A stretch of DNA of 64,000 nucleotides from Corynebacterium afermentans subsp. afermentans (GCF_030408355.1 NZ_CP046606.1:1736001-1800000), one strand, 5' to 3'. Counted from the first letter of the stretch, positions 28,269-37,988 are shown. Translations and numbers: made by a program. Notes: generated by a model not told the origin, from the sequence alone.

Positions 28269-28286
28269 AGTGTATGCGGATACGAT
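28269..28286. promoter_or_regulatory. back-to-back -10 boxes between M3 peptidase and esterase-like gene
   Basis: TACACT (minus strand, 28269-28274) ends exactly 7 nt before ATG 28261. TACGAT (plus strand, 28281-28286) ends exactly 7 nt before ATG 28294. The whole intergenic gap is only 32 bp, so both mRNAs are almost certainly leaderless and the two RNA polymerases would compete for this site. Confidence 0.65.
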
Positions 28287-28293
28287 CTGGCGC

Positions 28294-29067
28294 ATGGGTG
28301 AAACGGAAATCACATGCGCGGCCGGCACCATCGTGGGCACCACCCGCGGCGGCAAACGCGTCTTCGACGCCATCCCGTACCTCGCCGAGACCCGCCCCTT
28401 CGACGACCCGGCGCCCGTCGAGCAGGGATTGCTTATCGACGCCACCGCGCCGAACCCCAACGCCCTGGCCATCAGCACCCCGGCGAGCGCGCGGCCCGGC
28501 ACGGACTGTCCCGTGATCGTGTGGCTCTCGCAGCCGGTGGAGCCGGGCGACGGCATCGTCCACGTGCACGTGCCCCACCGCCGAGGTTTCGAGGGCTTCC
28601 TCCCCTTCGCCGCGGACGCCATCGGGCACTTCCGCGGTGTGGCGGACGTCAAGCTCGCCCTGCGCTGGGTCCAGCAAAACATCGAGGCGTTCGGGGGTGA
28701 TCCCACCAACGTCGCCGTCGTCGGCGCCGGCGAGGAGGCCGCGGTGGCGCTGTGGCTGTGTCGGCGCGACCACTACGCCGGCGAGTTCCGCCGCGTGTGG
28801 GCCGCGGATCCGGTGTTCCCGCGCGCGCCGTACGAGAAACGTAAGTGGATCGTGCGCTACCTACTGTCCGCGCCGCTGACGCGTGCGAAGCTCAACGAGT
28901 TGGCGGAAAATCGGCCGGCGCGGCTTGGGCGGAGCTATCGTCGATACGCAAAGTTCTTCGGACCCATGGGCCCGCAGCCTTACGACGCTGCCGAGCTCGC
29001 CGACCTCGCAACCGTGCGCGTCGAAGAAGCGCTGGACCCGCACGCGATCGCGGAATTTGCCCGCTAG
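28294..29067 (+). CDS. short type-B carboxylesterase relative lacking the catalytic serine
   Basis: 257 residues, about half the length of type-B carboxylesterases. Family features are clear: TTRGGKRVFDAIPYLAETRPF opening, a QNIEAFGGDPTNVAVVG stretch just before the nucleophile elbow, then AADPVFPRAPY. Where active enzymes have GESAG, this protein has GAGEE (144-148), so Gly replaces the Ser and no hydrolase activity is expected by the usual mechanism. The large C-terminal half with the catalytic His is missing. The frame is clean and the start has its own -10 box, so it looks like a maintained short protein rather than fresh debris. It may be a binding or regulatory relic. Confidence 0.75.
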   Translation: MGETEITCAAGTIVGTTRGGKRVFDAIPYLAETRPFDDPAPVEQGLLIDATAPNPNALAISTPASARPGTDCPVIVWLSQPVEPGDGIVHVHVPHRRGFEGFLPFAADAIGHFRGVADVKLALRWVQQNIEAFGGDPTNVAVVGAGEEAAVALWLCRRDHYAGEFRRVWAADPVFPRAPYEKRKWIVRYLLSAPLTRAKLNELAENRPARLGRSYRRYAKFFGPMGPQPYDAAELADLATVRVEEALDPHAIAEFAR

Positions 29068-29660
29068 TTGTTCAGGTTGCCCTTGAAGGTGACGTTGCCG
29101 ATGGTGAACTCCGCGTCCCACAGGTTGCCGGTGGACACGTCGAAGGGGTACTTCGCGTTCACAGTCGCGCCCGGGCCCAGCGGGCGGTCCAGGCCCACGA
29201 TGTCCACGCCGGCCTCCTCCGCGATGGGGACGAACTTCGCGTCCTTCATGTTCGGGTTCGAGGTGGAGTTGACGTTGTAGCGCAGCTTCGGCTCGAGGGC
29301 GTCCTCCGGCAGCGGGGCGTCCGACTCGTTGGTGATTGCCACCACCACGACCGAGCCGCCGTTCGGCGCGTACGAGGAGCCCTGCCACTTGTAGGACAGC
29401 TCCATCGCCGGGTCCTTCATCCGTTCGCCGGTGGTTTCGTCGCTGACCAGCGGCTCCGCCTCGTTGACCTCGAAGGGCTTGCGCTGCACACCGATGCGGT
29501 CGTCGGCCTGACCCTGCGGGGCATCCTCGGCGGCGGTGACCTGGGTGGAGCTGACGGTGTCCTCCCCCACCTCGGCGTCCGCGCAGGCAGAAAGCGCCAA
29601 GGCGGCTGCCAGGGCTGCGGAGGCCAGGGCGGCCTTGGGGCGGCGGGTGCGGTGGGACAT
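29064..29660 (-). CDS. secreted lipoprotein of unknown function
   Basis: 198 residues. A signal peptide with lipobox LSAC (Cys about 26) predicts a lipid-anchored cell-surface protein. The mature part has a Gln/Asp-rich linker and a beta-rich domain (about 80-198: GGSVVVVAITNESDAPLP, LGPGATVNAKYPFDVSTG) that resembles the immunoglobulin-like DUF4352-type fold, a tentative match. GAGG precedes ATG 29660. Its stop overlaps the esterase-like gene's stop on the other strand (shared CTAG). Confidence 0.78.
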   Translation of the reverse strand: MSHRTRRPKAALASAALAAALALSACADAEVGEDTVSSTQVTAAEDAPQGQADDRIGVQRKPFEVNEAEPLVSDETTGERMKDPAMELSYKWQGSSYAPNGGSVVVVAITNESDAPLPEDALEPKLRYNVNSTSNPNMKDAKFVPIAEEAGVDIVGLDRPLGPGATVNAKYPFDVSTGNLWDAEFTIGNVTFKGNLNN

Positions 29661-29734
29661 GTGCGCCTCTTCTGTTGTCGCGGTGGTTTTGACAGTTCTG
29701 CCCCACTTTACAGCCCTAGTAGGGTGTCGAAATT

Positions 29735-31624
29735 ATGCAGTCTTTGATGCGCGTTATCCGCAGCGCTTCCGCCCTCTGGCCTTTCTATATCGCCGTTGTG
29801 GCGGTCTCGACGCTGGTGGCGGGTTTGGGGTTGGTCTCGCCGTTTCTGATTCGGGAGGCGACGGACACCATCGTGGCCAAGCTTGGCGACGCCTCCCTGC
29901 CCGACCCCACCCGCACCGTCATCTGGCTCGCCGTGGCACTCTTCGCCGCCGAGGCGTTGGCCTCAGTGCTGCGCAACGTCTCCGGCTACTTGGGCGACGT
30001 GATGGTCGCCCGGATCCGCCAGATCCTGTCCACCCGGTATTTTGCCAAGCTGCTGGCGCTGCCGCAGCGCTACTACGACAACCAGGTCACCGGCACGATC
30101 ATCGCCCGGCTGGACCGCTCAATCGCCAACGTCACGCAGTTCATCCAGTCCTTCACCAACAATTTCCTGCCCATGCTGATGCAGGTGGTGGCGATTTTGG
30201 TTATCACCGCCTACTACTACTGGCCGCTGACGGTGCTGCTGGCCCTGCTGTTCCCGCTCTACACCTGGCTCACCGCGCTGACGTCGAAGCGCTGGCAGGT
30301 GTTTGAGAAGAACAAAAACGCCAACATTGACCAAGGCAACGGCCGCTTCGCCGAGGTCGTGGGCCAGGTGAAGGTGACCAAGTCCTACGGCGCCGAGATG
30401 CGCGAGCTGGAGAAGTTCGGCCGCCACTACACCAACACCGTGGACATCACCCGCCCCCAGTCGCGCTGGTGGCACTCCATGGACACGCTGCGCGGCGTGG
30501 CCATGAACCTGATTTTCCTGGGCATCTACCTCATCTTGTTCACCCGCACCCTGGACGGGCACTTCACGGTCGGCGAGATGGTCATGCTCATCCAGATGGT
30601 CACCATGGCGCGCCAGCCGGTGACGATGATGAGCTGGATCGTGGATTCCGCGCAGCGCGCCATCGCCGGCTCGCGCGACTACTTCAAGGTGATGGACGAG
30701 CCGGTCGAGCCGACCGCGAACCGGCAGCTCGTCGAGGCGACGAAGGCGTCGGACATGCCGGAGGTCGTCGCTAAGCAGCAGGCTCCCCTGCAGGTGCGCG
30801 AGCCGGTCATCGCTTTCGAGGACGTCACCTTCGAATACATGGAGGGCGAGCCTGTGCTTCACAGCGTCAACTTCGCCGCCCACGAAGGCGAAACCATCGC
30901 GCTTGTCGGCGAATCCGGCGGCGGCAAATCCACCATCGTGAACCTGCTTTTGGGGCTCTACCCCATCACCCGCGGCCGGCTGCGCGTGTGCGGCGAGGAG
31001 CTGTCCGAGCTGGACGTCGAAAAACTGCGTGCCACCACCGGCGTGGTGTTCCAGGAGGCCGCGCTGTTTTCCGGCTCGGTGTTTGAAAACATCGCCTACG
31101 GCAAGCCGGACGCCACGCTCGAGGAAGTTGTGGAGGTGGCGAAGCGGGCCAACGCGCACGAGTTCATCATGAAGTTCACCGACGGCTACGACACCGTCAT
31201 CGGCGAGCGCGGCCTGCGGCTTTCCGGCGGGCAGCGCCAGCGCGTGGCCGTCGCGCGCGCAATGCTCAAAGACGCGCCGATTCTGATCCTGGACGAGGCC
31301 ACCTCCGCCCTGGACACCAAGGCCGAGCGCGCCGTGCAGGCCGGCCTGGACCAGCTGATGGAGGGCCGCACCACCATCATGATCGCGCACCGTTTGTCCA
31401 CCATCGCTGGGGTGGACACGATCATCACACTTCGCGACGGACACGTGGACGAAATCGGCTCGCCTTCCGAGCTGGCCGTCTCCGGCGGCATCTACTCCGA
31501 GCTTTTGCGCCTGACCGCGTCGTCCTCCGCCGCGGACCGGGAACGCCTCAAGGCGTTCGGGTTCCACGTCGACGGCGCCGGTGGCGACGAGGACGAAGAC
31601 GACGACGGTTCTATCGAGGCGTAG
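29735..31624 (+). CDS. ABC exporter, fused membrane and ATPase domains
   Basis: 629 residues. Six membrane helices (about 15-310) are followed by a nucleotide-binding domain with Walker A GESGGGKST (392-400), signature LSGGQRQRV, Walker B ILILDEATSALD and an H-loop IAHRLST. This is the type IV exporter half-transporter plan (MsbA/LmrA-like), which would work as a homodimer. The very acidic C-terminus (DEDEDDDGSIEA) is unusual. A perfect TTGACA lies at 29689, but no well-spaced -10 follows; TAGGGT ends 9 nt before the ATG. Substrate unknown. Confidence 0.9.
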   Translation: MQSLMRVIRSASALWPFYIAVVAVSTLVAGLGLVSPFLIREATDTIVAKLGDASLPDPTRTVIWLAVALFAAEALASVLRNVSGYLGDVMVARIRQILSTRYFAKLLALPQRYYDNQVTGTIIARLDRSIANVTQFIQSFTNNFLPMLMQVVAILVITAYYYWPLTVLLALLFPLYTWLTALTSKRWQVFEKNKNANIDQGNGRFAEVVGQVKVTKSYGAEMRELEKFGRHYTNTVDITRPQSRWWHSMDTLRGVAMNLIFLGIYLILFTRTLDGHFTVGEMVMLIQMVTMARQPVTMMSWIVDSAQRAIAGSRDYFKVMDEPVEPTANRQLVEATKASDMPEVVAKQQAPLQVREPVIAFEDVTFEYMEGEPVLHSVNFAAHEGETIALVGESGGGKSTIVNLLLGLYPITRGRLRVCGEELSELDVEKLRATTGVVFQEAALFSGSVFENIAYGKPDATLEEVVEVAKRANAHEFIMKFTDGYDTVIGERGLRLSGGQRQRVAVARAMLKDAPILILDEATSALDTKAERAVQAGLDQLMEGRTTIMIAHRLSTIAGVDTIITLRDGHVDEIGSPSELAVSGGIYSELLRLTASSSAADRERLKAFGFHVDGAGGDEDEDDDGSIEA

Positions 31625-31626
31625 TC

Positions 31627-31809
31627 CTAGTCACGAGGATCGATCCTCTGGTCGACGTAGGCGTCTACATCTTCGCGGAACTGCTTGAAGTCCACCTTCG
31701 GCGACCCTTTAAGTGCGACAATCAGGTCTTCTTTCCGCGCGAACCGAGGTTTTCTCAATGGCCGGAGTTCCCCCACCGGCTGCGAATTGCTTGTAATCAT
31801 CTCGGTCAT
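31627..31809 (-). pseudogene. Phd/YefM-type antitoxin remnant (C-terminal part)
   Basis: The 60-residue frame matches the C-terminal pattern of Phd-family antitoxins: TSNSQPVGELRPL, then RFARKEDLIVALKGSP and a closing FREDVDAYVDQR. The N-terminal DNA-binding third is missing: upstream the same frame meets a stop after about 17 poorly matching codons, and no ribosome-binding site precedes the ATG. No PIN/VapC or Doc toxin gene adjoins it, because the ABC exporter ends three bases away. This looks like debris of a toxin-antitoxin pair. Confidence 0.5.
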
Positions 31810-31888
31810 ACACCGAACGCAGCACCGCGTGCCACGCCTGAGGAAGACGAAGAGTAGGCACTAGCCCGCGGACGGCGCGCTTACCCCC

Positions 31889-31894
31889 TAATAT
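31889..31894 (+). promoter_or_regulatory. -10 box (TAATAT) of the GT87-like gene
   Basis: TAATAT, close to the consensus TATAAT, ends 8 nt before GTG 31903. There is no Shine-Dalgarno sequence, so the GTG is probably the 5' end of the mRNA. Confidence 0.65.
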
Positions 31895-31902
31895 GCCCAT
31901 CT

Positions 31903-34419
31903 GTGCGAAAACTCATCCTTTCGGTGCCGATGATGGCGGTGGCGCTCATCCTGTGCCTGGCCAGCTTGCTGGTGGGCTGGTACCAGCACAGTTACGTGCC
32001 CTTCTACACCACGGACCGGCGCGATGTAGAGGATTTTTTGGTCTACTACCGCGGCGCGAAAGCGTTCTGGGACAGCCCGAACGTTTACGAGTCCCTGATC
32101 AACACCGGCGCGGCGGGAGAGCTGCCGTACTCCTACCCGCCGTCGTCGCTGCTGTTCTTTTCCCCGCTGACGCTGTTCGGGGAGACGGTGGGCCTGGTGT
32201 TGTTTTCGCTGGTGTCGCTGGCGGCACTCTGGTGGGTAATCACGCTCACGCTGCGCAGGTGCCGCATCGACGATGCCGGCAAGTGGGCGCTGGTGGCGCT
32301 GCCGCTCGCGTTCTGGATCGACCCGATCCACAACACCTTCCACCACGGCCAGGTCAACATCGTGCTCATGGCGCTGGTGCTCACGGACCTGTGGTGGGAC
32401 TCGCCGAAGCGTAAGTACCTGCCCACGGGCGTGCTCACCGGCGTCGCCGCCGCGGTGAAGATGACGCCGGCCCTGTTCGGGCTGTACTTCATCTTTACCC
32501 GCAACTGGAAAGCGCTGGCCGCGACGTTTCTCACCGGCGTGATGTCGCTGGGGGTTGCGGGTGCGGTGAAACCGGCGGCGCTGGGGTACTACTTCACCAC
32601 CCAGATCGGGCAGATGTCCGGTGTGCTGGGACTGAACCGCGCGCACAACCAGTCCGCCCGCGGCCTGGTCGCCCGCTTCGTGCCGGCAGACGCGCAGACG
32701 TACTTCACCGCGATCATGTTCGCCGGCATCCTCGCCCTTGCGCTTTTGGCGCTGCGCAGCCTGCTCGCCGCGCGCGCCAACGAGGCGGCGGTGCTATGCG
32801 TCGCGCTGCTGTCGCTGCTCGTCGCCCCGATTACCTGGCAGCACCACTACGTGTGGGTGGTTCCGCTGTGCATCGTCATGGCCGTCGGCGGCATCCGCAA
32901 CGCCAACCCGTGGCCGCCGTTTCTGGTGGCGGTGTATTTGACCATCTCCACGATCTTCATCCCGCACAAGCAGATCCTGAACCCGATGGCCACCACGCCG
33001 GACTCGTACACCGTGCGCGACTTGGCGCAGTCCAGCCTGGTCGTGTGGGCGATTCTGGTGGTGTTTGTGATGTGGGTGCAGGCGCGGGGCTTCGTGCTCG
33101 TCGATAGGCAAAAGCCCCTGCGTTTTACCCAGTTCGTGGCCTTTCCGCCGCTGGTGGCCTACGCGGTGCTGAGTACCTTTGCCACGGCGTGGTGGCGCAA
33201 GATGGAATCGCCGATGCTGTCGGCCTACGAGGGCGTGTTCCACCCGCTGGAGCATCTGCAGATGCTGCGCGGGGCGGGCGACGGTTTCTTCGCCGAGCCG
33301 GACATCTACTCGGTGGCGTTTAGCTACCCCGACGGGCGGCAAGACTACTTCCTGCATCCCCCGGTGACCATGCTGTTTGGCAAGCTGCTCGGCGCCGGCG
33401 AGATGGGCACGTGGGAGGCGTTGCACACCATCGCGGGCACGCTGGCGGTGTGGTGGATCATCTACCTGCTGTTCAAGCGGTTCCGGTGGCCGTCGCCGGT
33501 CGCGTGCGCGACGGTGCTGCTGCCGGCGGTGCTGTGGCTGGACCCGGTGCGGTTCAACTTCTACTACGGCGAGCTGACTATCTTCGCCGTGGCGTTCATG
33601 GCGACGGACCTGTGGTGGACCCGCCCCGGGCAGTGGCAGCGCTGGGTGCCTGAAGGCCTACTCACCGGCATCGCCGCGGCGTTTACCCTGCGGCCTGCGG
33701 TCTTCGCGCTGTATTTCCTCTTCCGCAAGGACTACCGGGCGCTCGGCTGGATGGCGGGCGCGTTCGCGTCCTTCACCGCGCTCGGTGCGGTGGCGCGCCC
33801 GGGCATGACAGCCGCGTATTTCACCGACTACGTGCTGCACATCGGCGAGCGCTACGACCTTTCCCAGGCGCAGAACCTCACACTGTTCGGCGCGGCCCAG
33901 CGGTTCACGGGCGCAGACGGCGCGAGCGCGCTTTGGGTGCTCGCGGTCCTTGCCGCCGGCGGCGCGCTGATCTACGCCGCCCGCGTTTTTATTCAGCGCG
34001 GCGAGACACCGATGGCGGCACTCAGCCTCGCACTGGTGGCACTCACCGCATCCTCCTGGGCCCCGCCGTACGCGTGGGCGTGGATGCTGCCGGGCGCGTT
34101 GATCATCGGCGAGTTCGCGTGGCGCCGCCGCGACATCCCCGCGCTGCTGACCACCCTTGTCTACCTGGGGCTTTCCACCGTGTTCGTGCCGCATTCGCAG
34201 TTCAAGAACATGGACACGATCGACGGGCGCGACCGGGTCATCGGCGACTGGGTCATGTCGTCCGTGGTGTGGTGGACGCTGCTCGCCGCCGCGGTGTTCG
34301 CCGTGTGGACCTCCAAGCATGCCAAGAGCGATGATGGCTACCGTGGGCCCCATGCAATTCCCCGACCTTCACACCCTGCAAGCCCGCGGCACGAGGAAGT
34401 GGACGCAGTTCAACCCTGA
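31903..34419 (+). CDS. double-length GT87 (DUF2029)-like polytopic membrane protein
   Basis: 838 residues made of two homologous halves (about 1-400 and 409-800) joined head to tail. Matching blocks include [52 protein letters not shown] (in pieces), [40 protein letters not shown], and STIFIPH/STVFVPH. Single-unit relatives are GT-C polyprenyl-phosphate mannosyltransferases of lipomannan and arabinogalactan synthesis. The first half keeps an acidic loop ([17 protein letters not shown], about 36-52) near where the catalytic Asp lies. The second half has no DxxxYY equivalent, so only one half may be catalytic. A GTG start with a TAATAT box suggests a leaderless mRNA. The last ~25 codons overlap aecD. 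Confidence 0.8.
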   Translation: MRKLILSVPMMAVALILCLASLLVGWYQHSYVPFYTTDRRDVEDFLVYYRGAKAFWDSPNVYESLINTGAAGELPYSYPPSSLLFFSPLTLFGETVGLVLFSLVSLAALWWVITLTLRRCRIDDAGKWALVALPLAFWIDPIHNTFHHGQVNIVLMALVLTDLWWDSPKRKYLPTGVLTGVAAAVKMTPALFGLYFIFTRNWKALAATFLTGVMSLGVAGAVKPAALGYYFTTQIGQMSGVLGLNRAHNQSARGLVARFVPADAQTYFTAIMFAGILALALLALRSLLAARANEAAVLCVALLSLLVAPITWQHHYVWVVPLCIVMAVGGIRNANPWPPFLVAVYLTISTIFIPHKQILNPMATTPDSYTVRDLAQSSLVVWAILVVFVMWVQARGFVLVDRQKPLRFTQFVAFPPLVAYAVLSTFATAWWRKMESPMLSAYEGVFHPLEHLQMLRGAGDGFFAEPDIYSVAFSYPDGRQDYFLHPPVTMLFGKLLGAGEMGTWEALHTIAGTLAVWWIIYLLFKRFRWPSPVACATVLLPAVLWLDPVRFNFYYGELTIFAVAFMATDLWWTRPGQWQRWVPEGLLTGIAAAFTLRPAVFALYFLFRKDYRALGWMAGAFASFTALGAVARPGMTAAYFTDYVLHIGERYDLSQAQNLTLFGAAQRFTGADGASALWVLAVLAAGGALIYAARVFIQRGETPMAALSLALVALTASSWAPPYAWAWMLPGALIIGEFAWRRRDIPALLTTLVYLGLSTVFVPHSQFKNMDTIDGRDRVIGDWVMSSVVWWTLLAAAVFAVWTSKHAKSDDGYRGPHAIPRPSHPASPRHEEVDAVQP
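34339..34344 (+). promoter_or_regulatory. -10 box (TACCGT) of aecD
   Basis: TACCGT ends exactly 7 nt before ATG 34352, inside the end of the preceding gene. It supports this ATG over the upstream in-frame ATGs, which lie within or before the box. Confidence 0.55.
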
Positions 34420-35473
34420 CGTGCTGCCGCTGTTTATCGCGGAGAGCGATTTTCCAACCGCGCCCGCTGTGAAGCAGGCGATCGTGGATGCGGCCGAGCG
34501 CGAGATGTTCGGCTACACGCCCGCCCCGCACGCGCACCGGCTGGGCGAGGCGGTCGCCGGCTTCTACGCGGACCGTTACGGCTGGCGCCCGGACGCGGAG
34601 GAGATCTTCCCGGTTGCGGACGTGGTGCGCGGCGTAATGCTGGCCATTCAGTACTTCACCGAGGGCGATGTCGTGGTCCCGGTCCCCGCCTACTTCCCGT
34701 TTTTGGACGTTGCGGAGGTCGCGGGGCGCAAGCGTATCGACGTCAACTCCGCCGGCGGCCTCAACCTGGCCGAGGTCGAGGCCGCGTTTGCCAACGGCGC
34801 GGGCAGCATCATCGTGACCAACCCGTTCAACCCGGGCGGCTACGTGTTCACCGAGAAGCAGCTCGACGAGGTCTGCGCCTTGGCGCGCAAGTACGGCGCC
34901 CGGGTGATCGTGGACGAGATTCACGCCCCGCTGGTCTACGACGGCACCCACGTCTGCGCCGCGGCGAACAACCCGGACGTGTGCATCACCGTCACCGCCA
35001 CCTCCAAGGCGTGGAACGTCGCGGGGCTGAAGTGCGCGCAGATGATCTTCTCCAACGACGAGGACGCAAAGACCTGGAACGCGATGTCGGGCGTGGCCAA
35101 GGACGGCGTGGGCACCCTGGGCATCGTCGCGGCGGAGGCCTGCTACGACCACGGCCGCGAGTTCTTGGACGAGGAGATCGCCCAGCTCAAGGCCAACCGC
35201 GACTGGCTGGTAGAAAACCTGCCGAAGGCGGTGCCGGGCATCGAGATTGAGGTGCCGGCGGCGACCTACCTGATGTTTTTGAATTTCAAGAACACCAAGC
35301 TTGTCGACGAAAAACCTGCCGCGTGGCTGCGCCGCCACGCCAAGGTGGCCATGAACGAGGGAATGGACTTCGGCCCCGGCGGCAAGCACCGCGCGCGGAT
35401 GAACTTCGCCACCTCCCCGGAGATCCTCGAAGAGGCGGTGCGGCGGATTGGCGGAGCCGTCGCAAAGCTTTAG
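34352..35473 (+). CDS. aecD: PLP-dependent C-S beta-lyase (MalY/PatB type)
   Basis: 373 residues, fold-type I aminotransferase family. The PLP lysine is K219 in [22 protein letters not shown] and [10 protein letters not shown] supply the Asn/Asp contacts. It cleaves cystathionine, cysteine and S-aminoethylcysteine to pyruvate, ammonia and a thiol. The order aecD-brnQ followed by a luciferase-like monooxygenase is the same as in C. glutamicum, which supports the gene name. Start ATG 34352 is set by the -10 box 7 nt upstream; the gene begins inside the 3' end of the GT87-like gene. Confidence 0.92.
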   Translation: MQFPDLHTLQARGTRKWTQFNPDVLPLFIAESDFPTAPAVKQAIVDAAEREMFGYTPAPHAHRLGEAVAGFYADRYGWRPDAEEIFPVADVVRGVMLAIQYFTEGDVVVPVPAYFPFLDVAEVAGRKRIDVNSAGGLNLAEVEAAFANGAGSIIVTNPFNPGGYVFTEKQLDEVCALARKYGARVIVDEIHAPLVYDGTHVCAAANNPDVCITVTATSKAWNVAGLKCAQMIFSNDEDAKTWNAMSGVAKDGVGTLGIVAAEACYDHGREFLDEEIAQLKANRDWLVENLPKAVPGIEIEVPAATYLMFLNFKNTKLVDEKPAAWLRRHAKVAMNEGMDFGPGGKHRARMNFATSPEILEEAVRRIGGAVAKL

Positions 35474-35519
35474 CGTTTCACTTTATGGAACCCTATTCCC
35501 ATCTAGCGGTCGGATGGTT

Positions 35520-35525
35520 TAGACT
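35520..35525 (+). promoter_or_regulatory. candidate -10 box (TAGACT) before brnQ
   Basis: TAGACT lies 35 bp before ATG 35561 in the 87-bp gap after aecD, giving a short leader that contains the AGAGGA ribosome-binding site. No good -35 is seen. brnQ may therefore be transcribed both alone and with aecD. Confidence 0.4.
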
Positions 35526-35560
35526 CTAGGGAACTTCAACCCAATTAGAGAGGACCAACC

Positions 35561-36991
35561 ATGGGTTCCACAGTGGTGTCACAGCCTGAAGGTGGCTCGC
35601 AGCGCTCCGCCAGCGCGATCGTTGTCACCAGCCTCGCGCTGTTTTCGATGTTCTTCGGCGCGGGCAACCTCATCTTCCCGCCCATGCTGGCCGTGGAAGC
35701 CGGCGACAACTTCTGGCCGGCGCTCATCGGCTTCCTCGCCACCGCTTCCCTGCTTCCGGTGCTGGCCGTGATCGCCATCGCGCTGTCCGGCTCGAACCTC
35801 CGCGACCTGGCGCAGCGCGCCGGCTCCATCTTCGGCGTAGTCTTCCCGGTGCTGGCGTACCTGTCCATCGGCGCGTTTTACGCGCTGCCGCGCACCGGCG
35901 CCGTCTCCTTTGAAACGGCGATCACCCCGCTGTTCGGCCTCGAATCCTTCGCGGCCTCCGCCGTGTTCAACGTGGTGTTTTTCGGCATTGCCCTGGCGCT
36001 GAGCTGGAACCCCACCACCATCATGGAAAAACTGGGCAAATTCCTCACCCCGGCACTTCTAGTGCTGTTGGCCGTGATGATCTCGGTGTCCGCGTTCCGC
36101 TGGAGCGCCGAACCGGCCGCGCCGAACGAGCCGTACGACGACGGCCCGCTGTCCGCCGGCTTGCTCGAGGGCTACCTCACCATGGATTCCATCGCCGCAC
36201 TGGCGTTTTCCATCGTGGTCATTTCCACCCTGCGCCACCGCGGCTTCAGCGAGGGCAAGCAGCTTGTCAACGGCACCATCACCGCCGGTGTGGGCGCCGG
36301 CCTGATGCTGGGCCTGGTCTACATCGGCTTGGGGCTGATCGGCCGCGTCATGCCGAACGCCAGCGAGTTCGACAACGGTGCCGGGCTGCTCGCTGAGGCC
36401 GCCAACCTGACCATGGGCGGCGCCGGCCAGGCCGTGTTCTCCGCCATCGTGCTGCTGGCCTGCCTGACCACCGCGGTGGGTCTGATCACCGCAACCGGAG
36501 AGTACTTCTCCGAGCAGTTCGCAGGCTCCTACCGCCTCTGGGCCGTGATCTTCGCGGTCGCCTCCATGGTGATCGCCACCCAGGGCCTGGAGTTCGTCAT
36601 GGCCATCGCCGCACCGGTGATTGGCTTCCTCTACCCGCCGGCGATCACCTTGATCGTGCTCACCCTCATCGAGCCGGCCTTCCGCGGCCGCACCCGCTTC
36701 AGCTGGGCGTTCTTCCTGCCGCTGTGGACGGCCGTGGTGTGGTCAGCCATCGAGACGTTGATCTCTCTGGAGTGGGGTGCAGATGCCCTGACCCCGATTG
36801 TGCAGTGGGCGCCGATGTTCGACGCCGGGCTCGGCTGGGTTGTGCCGGTGGTCATCGCCTTCGCCATCGGCCTTGTCGTGGACGTCACCCGCCCCAAGCC
36901 CGCCATGATCCCGGGCACCATGGAATCCGTCGAGGGCGAAGACCTGTCCGCGGAGGGCGACGCTGTCCCCGTCCTGCAAGCCAAGGACTAG
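35561..36991 (+). CDS. brnQ: branched-chain amino acid : cation symporter BrnQ
   Basis: 476 residues, about 12 membrane helices, LIVCS family. The opening SLALFSMFFGAGNLIFPPML is the family signature. It imports isoleucine, leucine and valine (and methionine in C. glutamicum) with sodium. AGAGGA sits before ATG 35561. Placement after aecD and before the luciferase-like gene reproduces the C. glutamicum locus. Confidence 0.95.
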   Translation: MGSTVVSQPEGGSQRSASAIVVTSLALFSMFFGAGNLIFPPMLAVEAGDNFWPALIGFLATASLLPVLAVIAIALSGSNLRDLAQRAGSIFGVVFPVLAYLSIGAFYALPRTGAVSFETAITPLFGLESFAASAVFNVVFFGIALALSWNPTTIMEKLGKFLTPALLVLLAVMISVSAFRWSAEPAAPNEPYDDGPLSAGLLEGYLTMDSIAALAFSIVVISTLRHRGFSEGKQLVNGTITAGVGAGLMLGLVYIGLGLIGRVMPNASEFDNGAGLLAEAANLTMGGAGQAVFSAIVLLACLTTAVGLITATGEYFSEQFAGSYRLWAVIFAVASMVIATQGLEFVMAIAAPVIGFLYPPAITLIVLTLIEPAFRGRTRFSWAFFLPLWTAVVWSAIETLISLEWGADALTPIVQWAPMFDAGLGWVVPVVIAFAIGLVVDVTRPKPAMIPGTMESVEGEDLSAEGDAVPVLQAKD

Positions 36992-36997
36992 TACGGT
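36992..36997 (+). promoter_or_regulatory. -10 box (TACGGT) of the luciferase-like gene
   Basis: TACGGT begins one base after the brnQ stop and ends 7 nt before ATG 37005, which has no ribosome-binding site. Confidence 0.55.
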
Positions 36998-37004
36998 GGG
37001 GCGC

Positions 37005-37988
37005 ATGAACGCCCCACTTTCTCTCATTGATTTCTGCACCCGCTACCCCGGCGAATCCGTCGGCGAAGCGACGCAGCGCTCCGTGGCCTTCGCCCAGCAG
37101 GCGGAGGCCTTGGGGTATTCGCGCATCTGGTACGCGGAGCACCACAACATGTCCAGCATCGTCTCCTCGTCGCCGGCGGTGCTGATCAGCCACATCGGCG
37201 CGAAAACCAGCCGCATCCGCCTCGGCGCCGGCGGTGTGATGCTGCCGAACCACTCCCCGTACGTGATCGCCGAGCAGTTCGGCATGCTGGAGGAGCTCTA
37301 CCCCGGCCGCATCGATCTGGGTCTCGGCCGCGCGCCCGGCACCGACCAGCAGACCCTGGGCAGGGCGCTGCGCCGCGACCCGCGCGCAGCCGAAAACTTC
37401 CCGCAGGACGTCCAGGAGCTGCAGGCGTGGCTGTCCAACACCTCGCCGCTTCCCGGTGTGACCGCGATGCCGGGCTTTAACACCAACGTGCCGCTGATCA
37501 TCTTGGGCTCGTCCATGTTCGGCGCCTCCCTGGCCGCGCAGCTGGGTCTGCCGTACGCGTTCGCCTCCCACTTCGCCCCGCAGCACCTGGAGCAGGCCAC
37601 CGCCTACTACCGCGACAACTACCAGCCGTCCGAGCGCCACCCGGAGCCGTACTGCATTGCGGCGGTCAACGTCACCGCCGCCGAGACCGAAGAGGACGCG
37701 AAGCGCCAGACGAAGGTGGTGCACCGCAACCGCGTGCGCGCGTTTATGGGCCGGCAGGGCAAGCAGCTTTCCGACGACCAGCTGGACACCGTGGTCAACT
37801 CCCACCAGGGCCGCCAGATCATCGACATGCTGCGCTACACCGCCGAGGGCACCGGCGAGCAGGTCGCCGAGTACCTGGAGGCGTTCCGGGAAACCGCCCA
37901 GGCCGACGAGCTGATGATCTCCCTGCAGTCCGGCAGCCACGACGAGGTGAGCCGGTCCATGGAAATCCTCGCCGAAGCCTGGGGCTAA
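37005..37988 (+). CDS. luciferase-like flavin monooxygenase (LLM class)
   Basis: 327 residues, TIM-barrel bacterial-luciferase family. Marks: RIWYAEHHNMSSIVSSSPAVLI at the N-terminus, RIRLGAGGVMLPNHSPYVIAEQFGMLE, GRIDLGLGRAPGTD, and SSMFGASLAAQLGLPYAFASHFAP. It would use reduced flavin (FMN or F420-like) and oxygen; substrate unknown. ATG 37005 is preferred over GTG 36996 because it lies 7 nt after the -10 box. It follows brnQ as in C. glutamicum. Confidence 0.88.
   Translation: MNAPLSLIDFCTRYPGESVGEATQRSVAFAQQAEALGYSRIWYAEHHNMSSIVSSSPAVLISHIGAKTSRIRLGAGGVMLPNHSPYVIAEQFGMLEELYPGRIDLGLGRAPGTDQQTLGRALRRDPRAAENFPQDVQELQAWLSNTSPLPGVTAMPGFNTNVPLIILGSSMFGASLAAQLGLPYAFASHFAPQHLEQATAYYRDNYQPSERHPEPYCIAAVNVTAAETEEDAKRQTKVVHRNRVRAFMGRQGKQLSDDQLDTVVNSHQGRQIIDMLRYTAEGTGEQVAEYLEAFRETAQADELMISLQSGSHDEVSRSMEILAEAWG

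Noticed and set aside
29689..29694. A perfect TTGACA -35 box for the ABC exporter
   Set aside because: No -10 box lies at 16-19 bp. The plausible TAGGGT box is 25 bp away, so the match is probably chance or belongs to another arrangement.
31709..31900. A 63-codon minus-strand gene upstream of the antitoxin remnant
   Set aside because: There is no ribosome-binding site or recognisable pattern; it only overlaps the remnant in another frame and ends before it.
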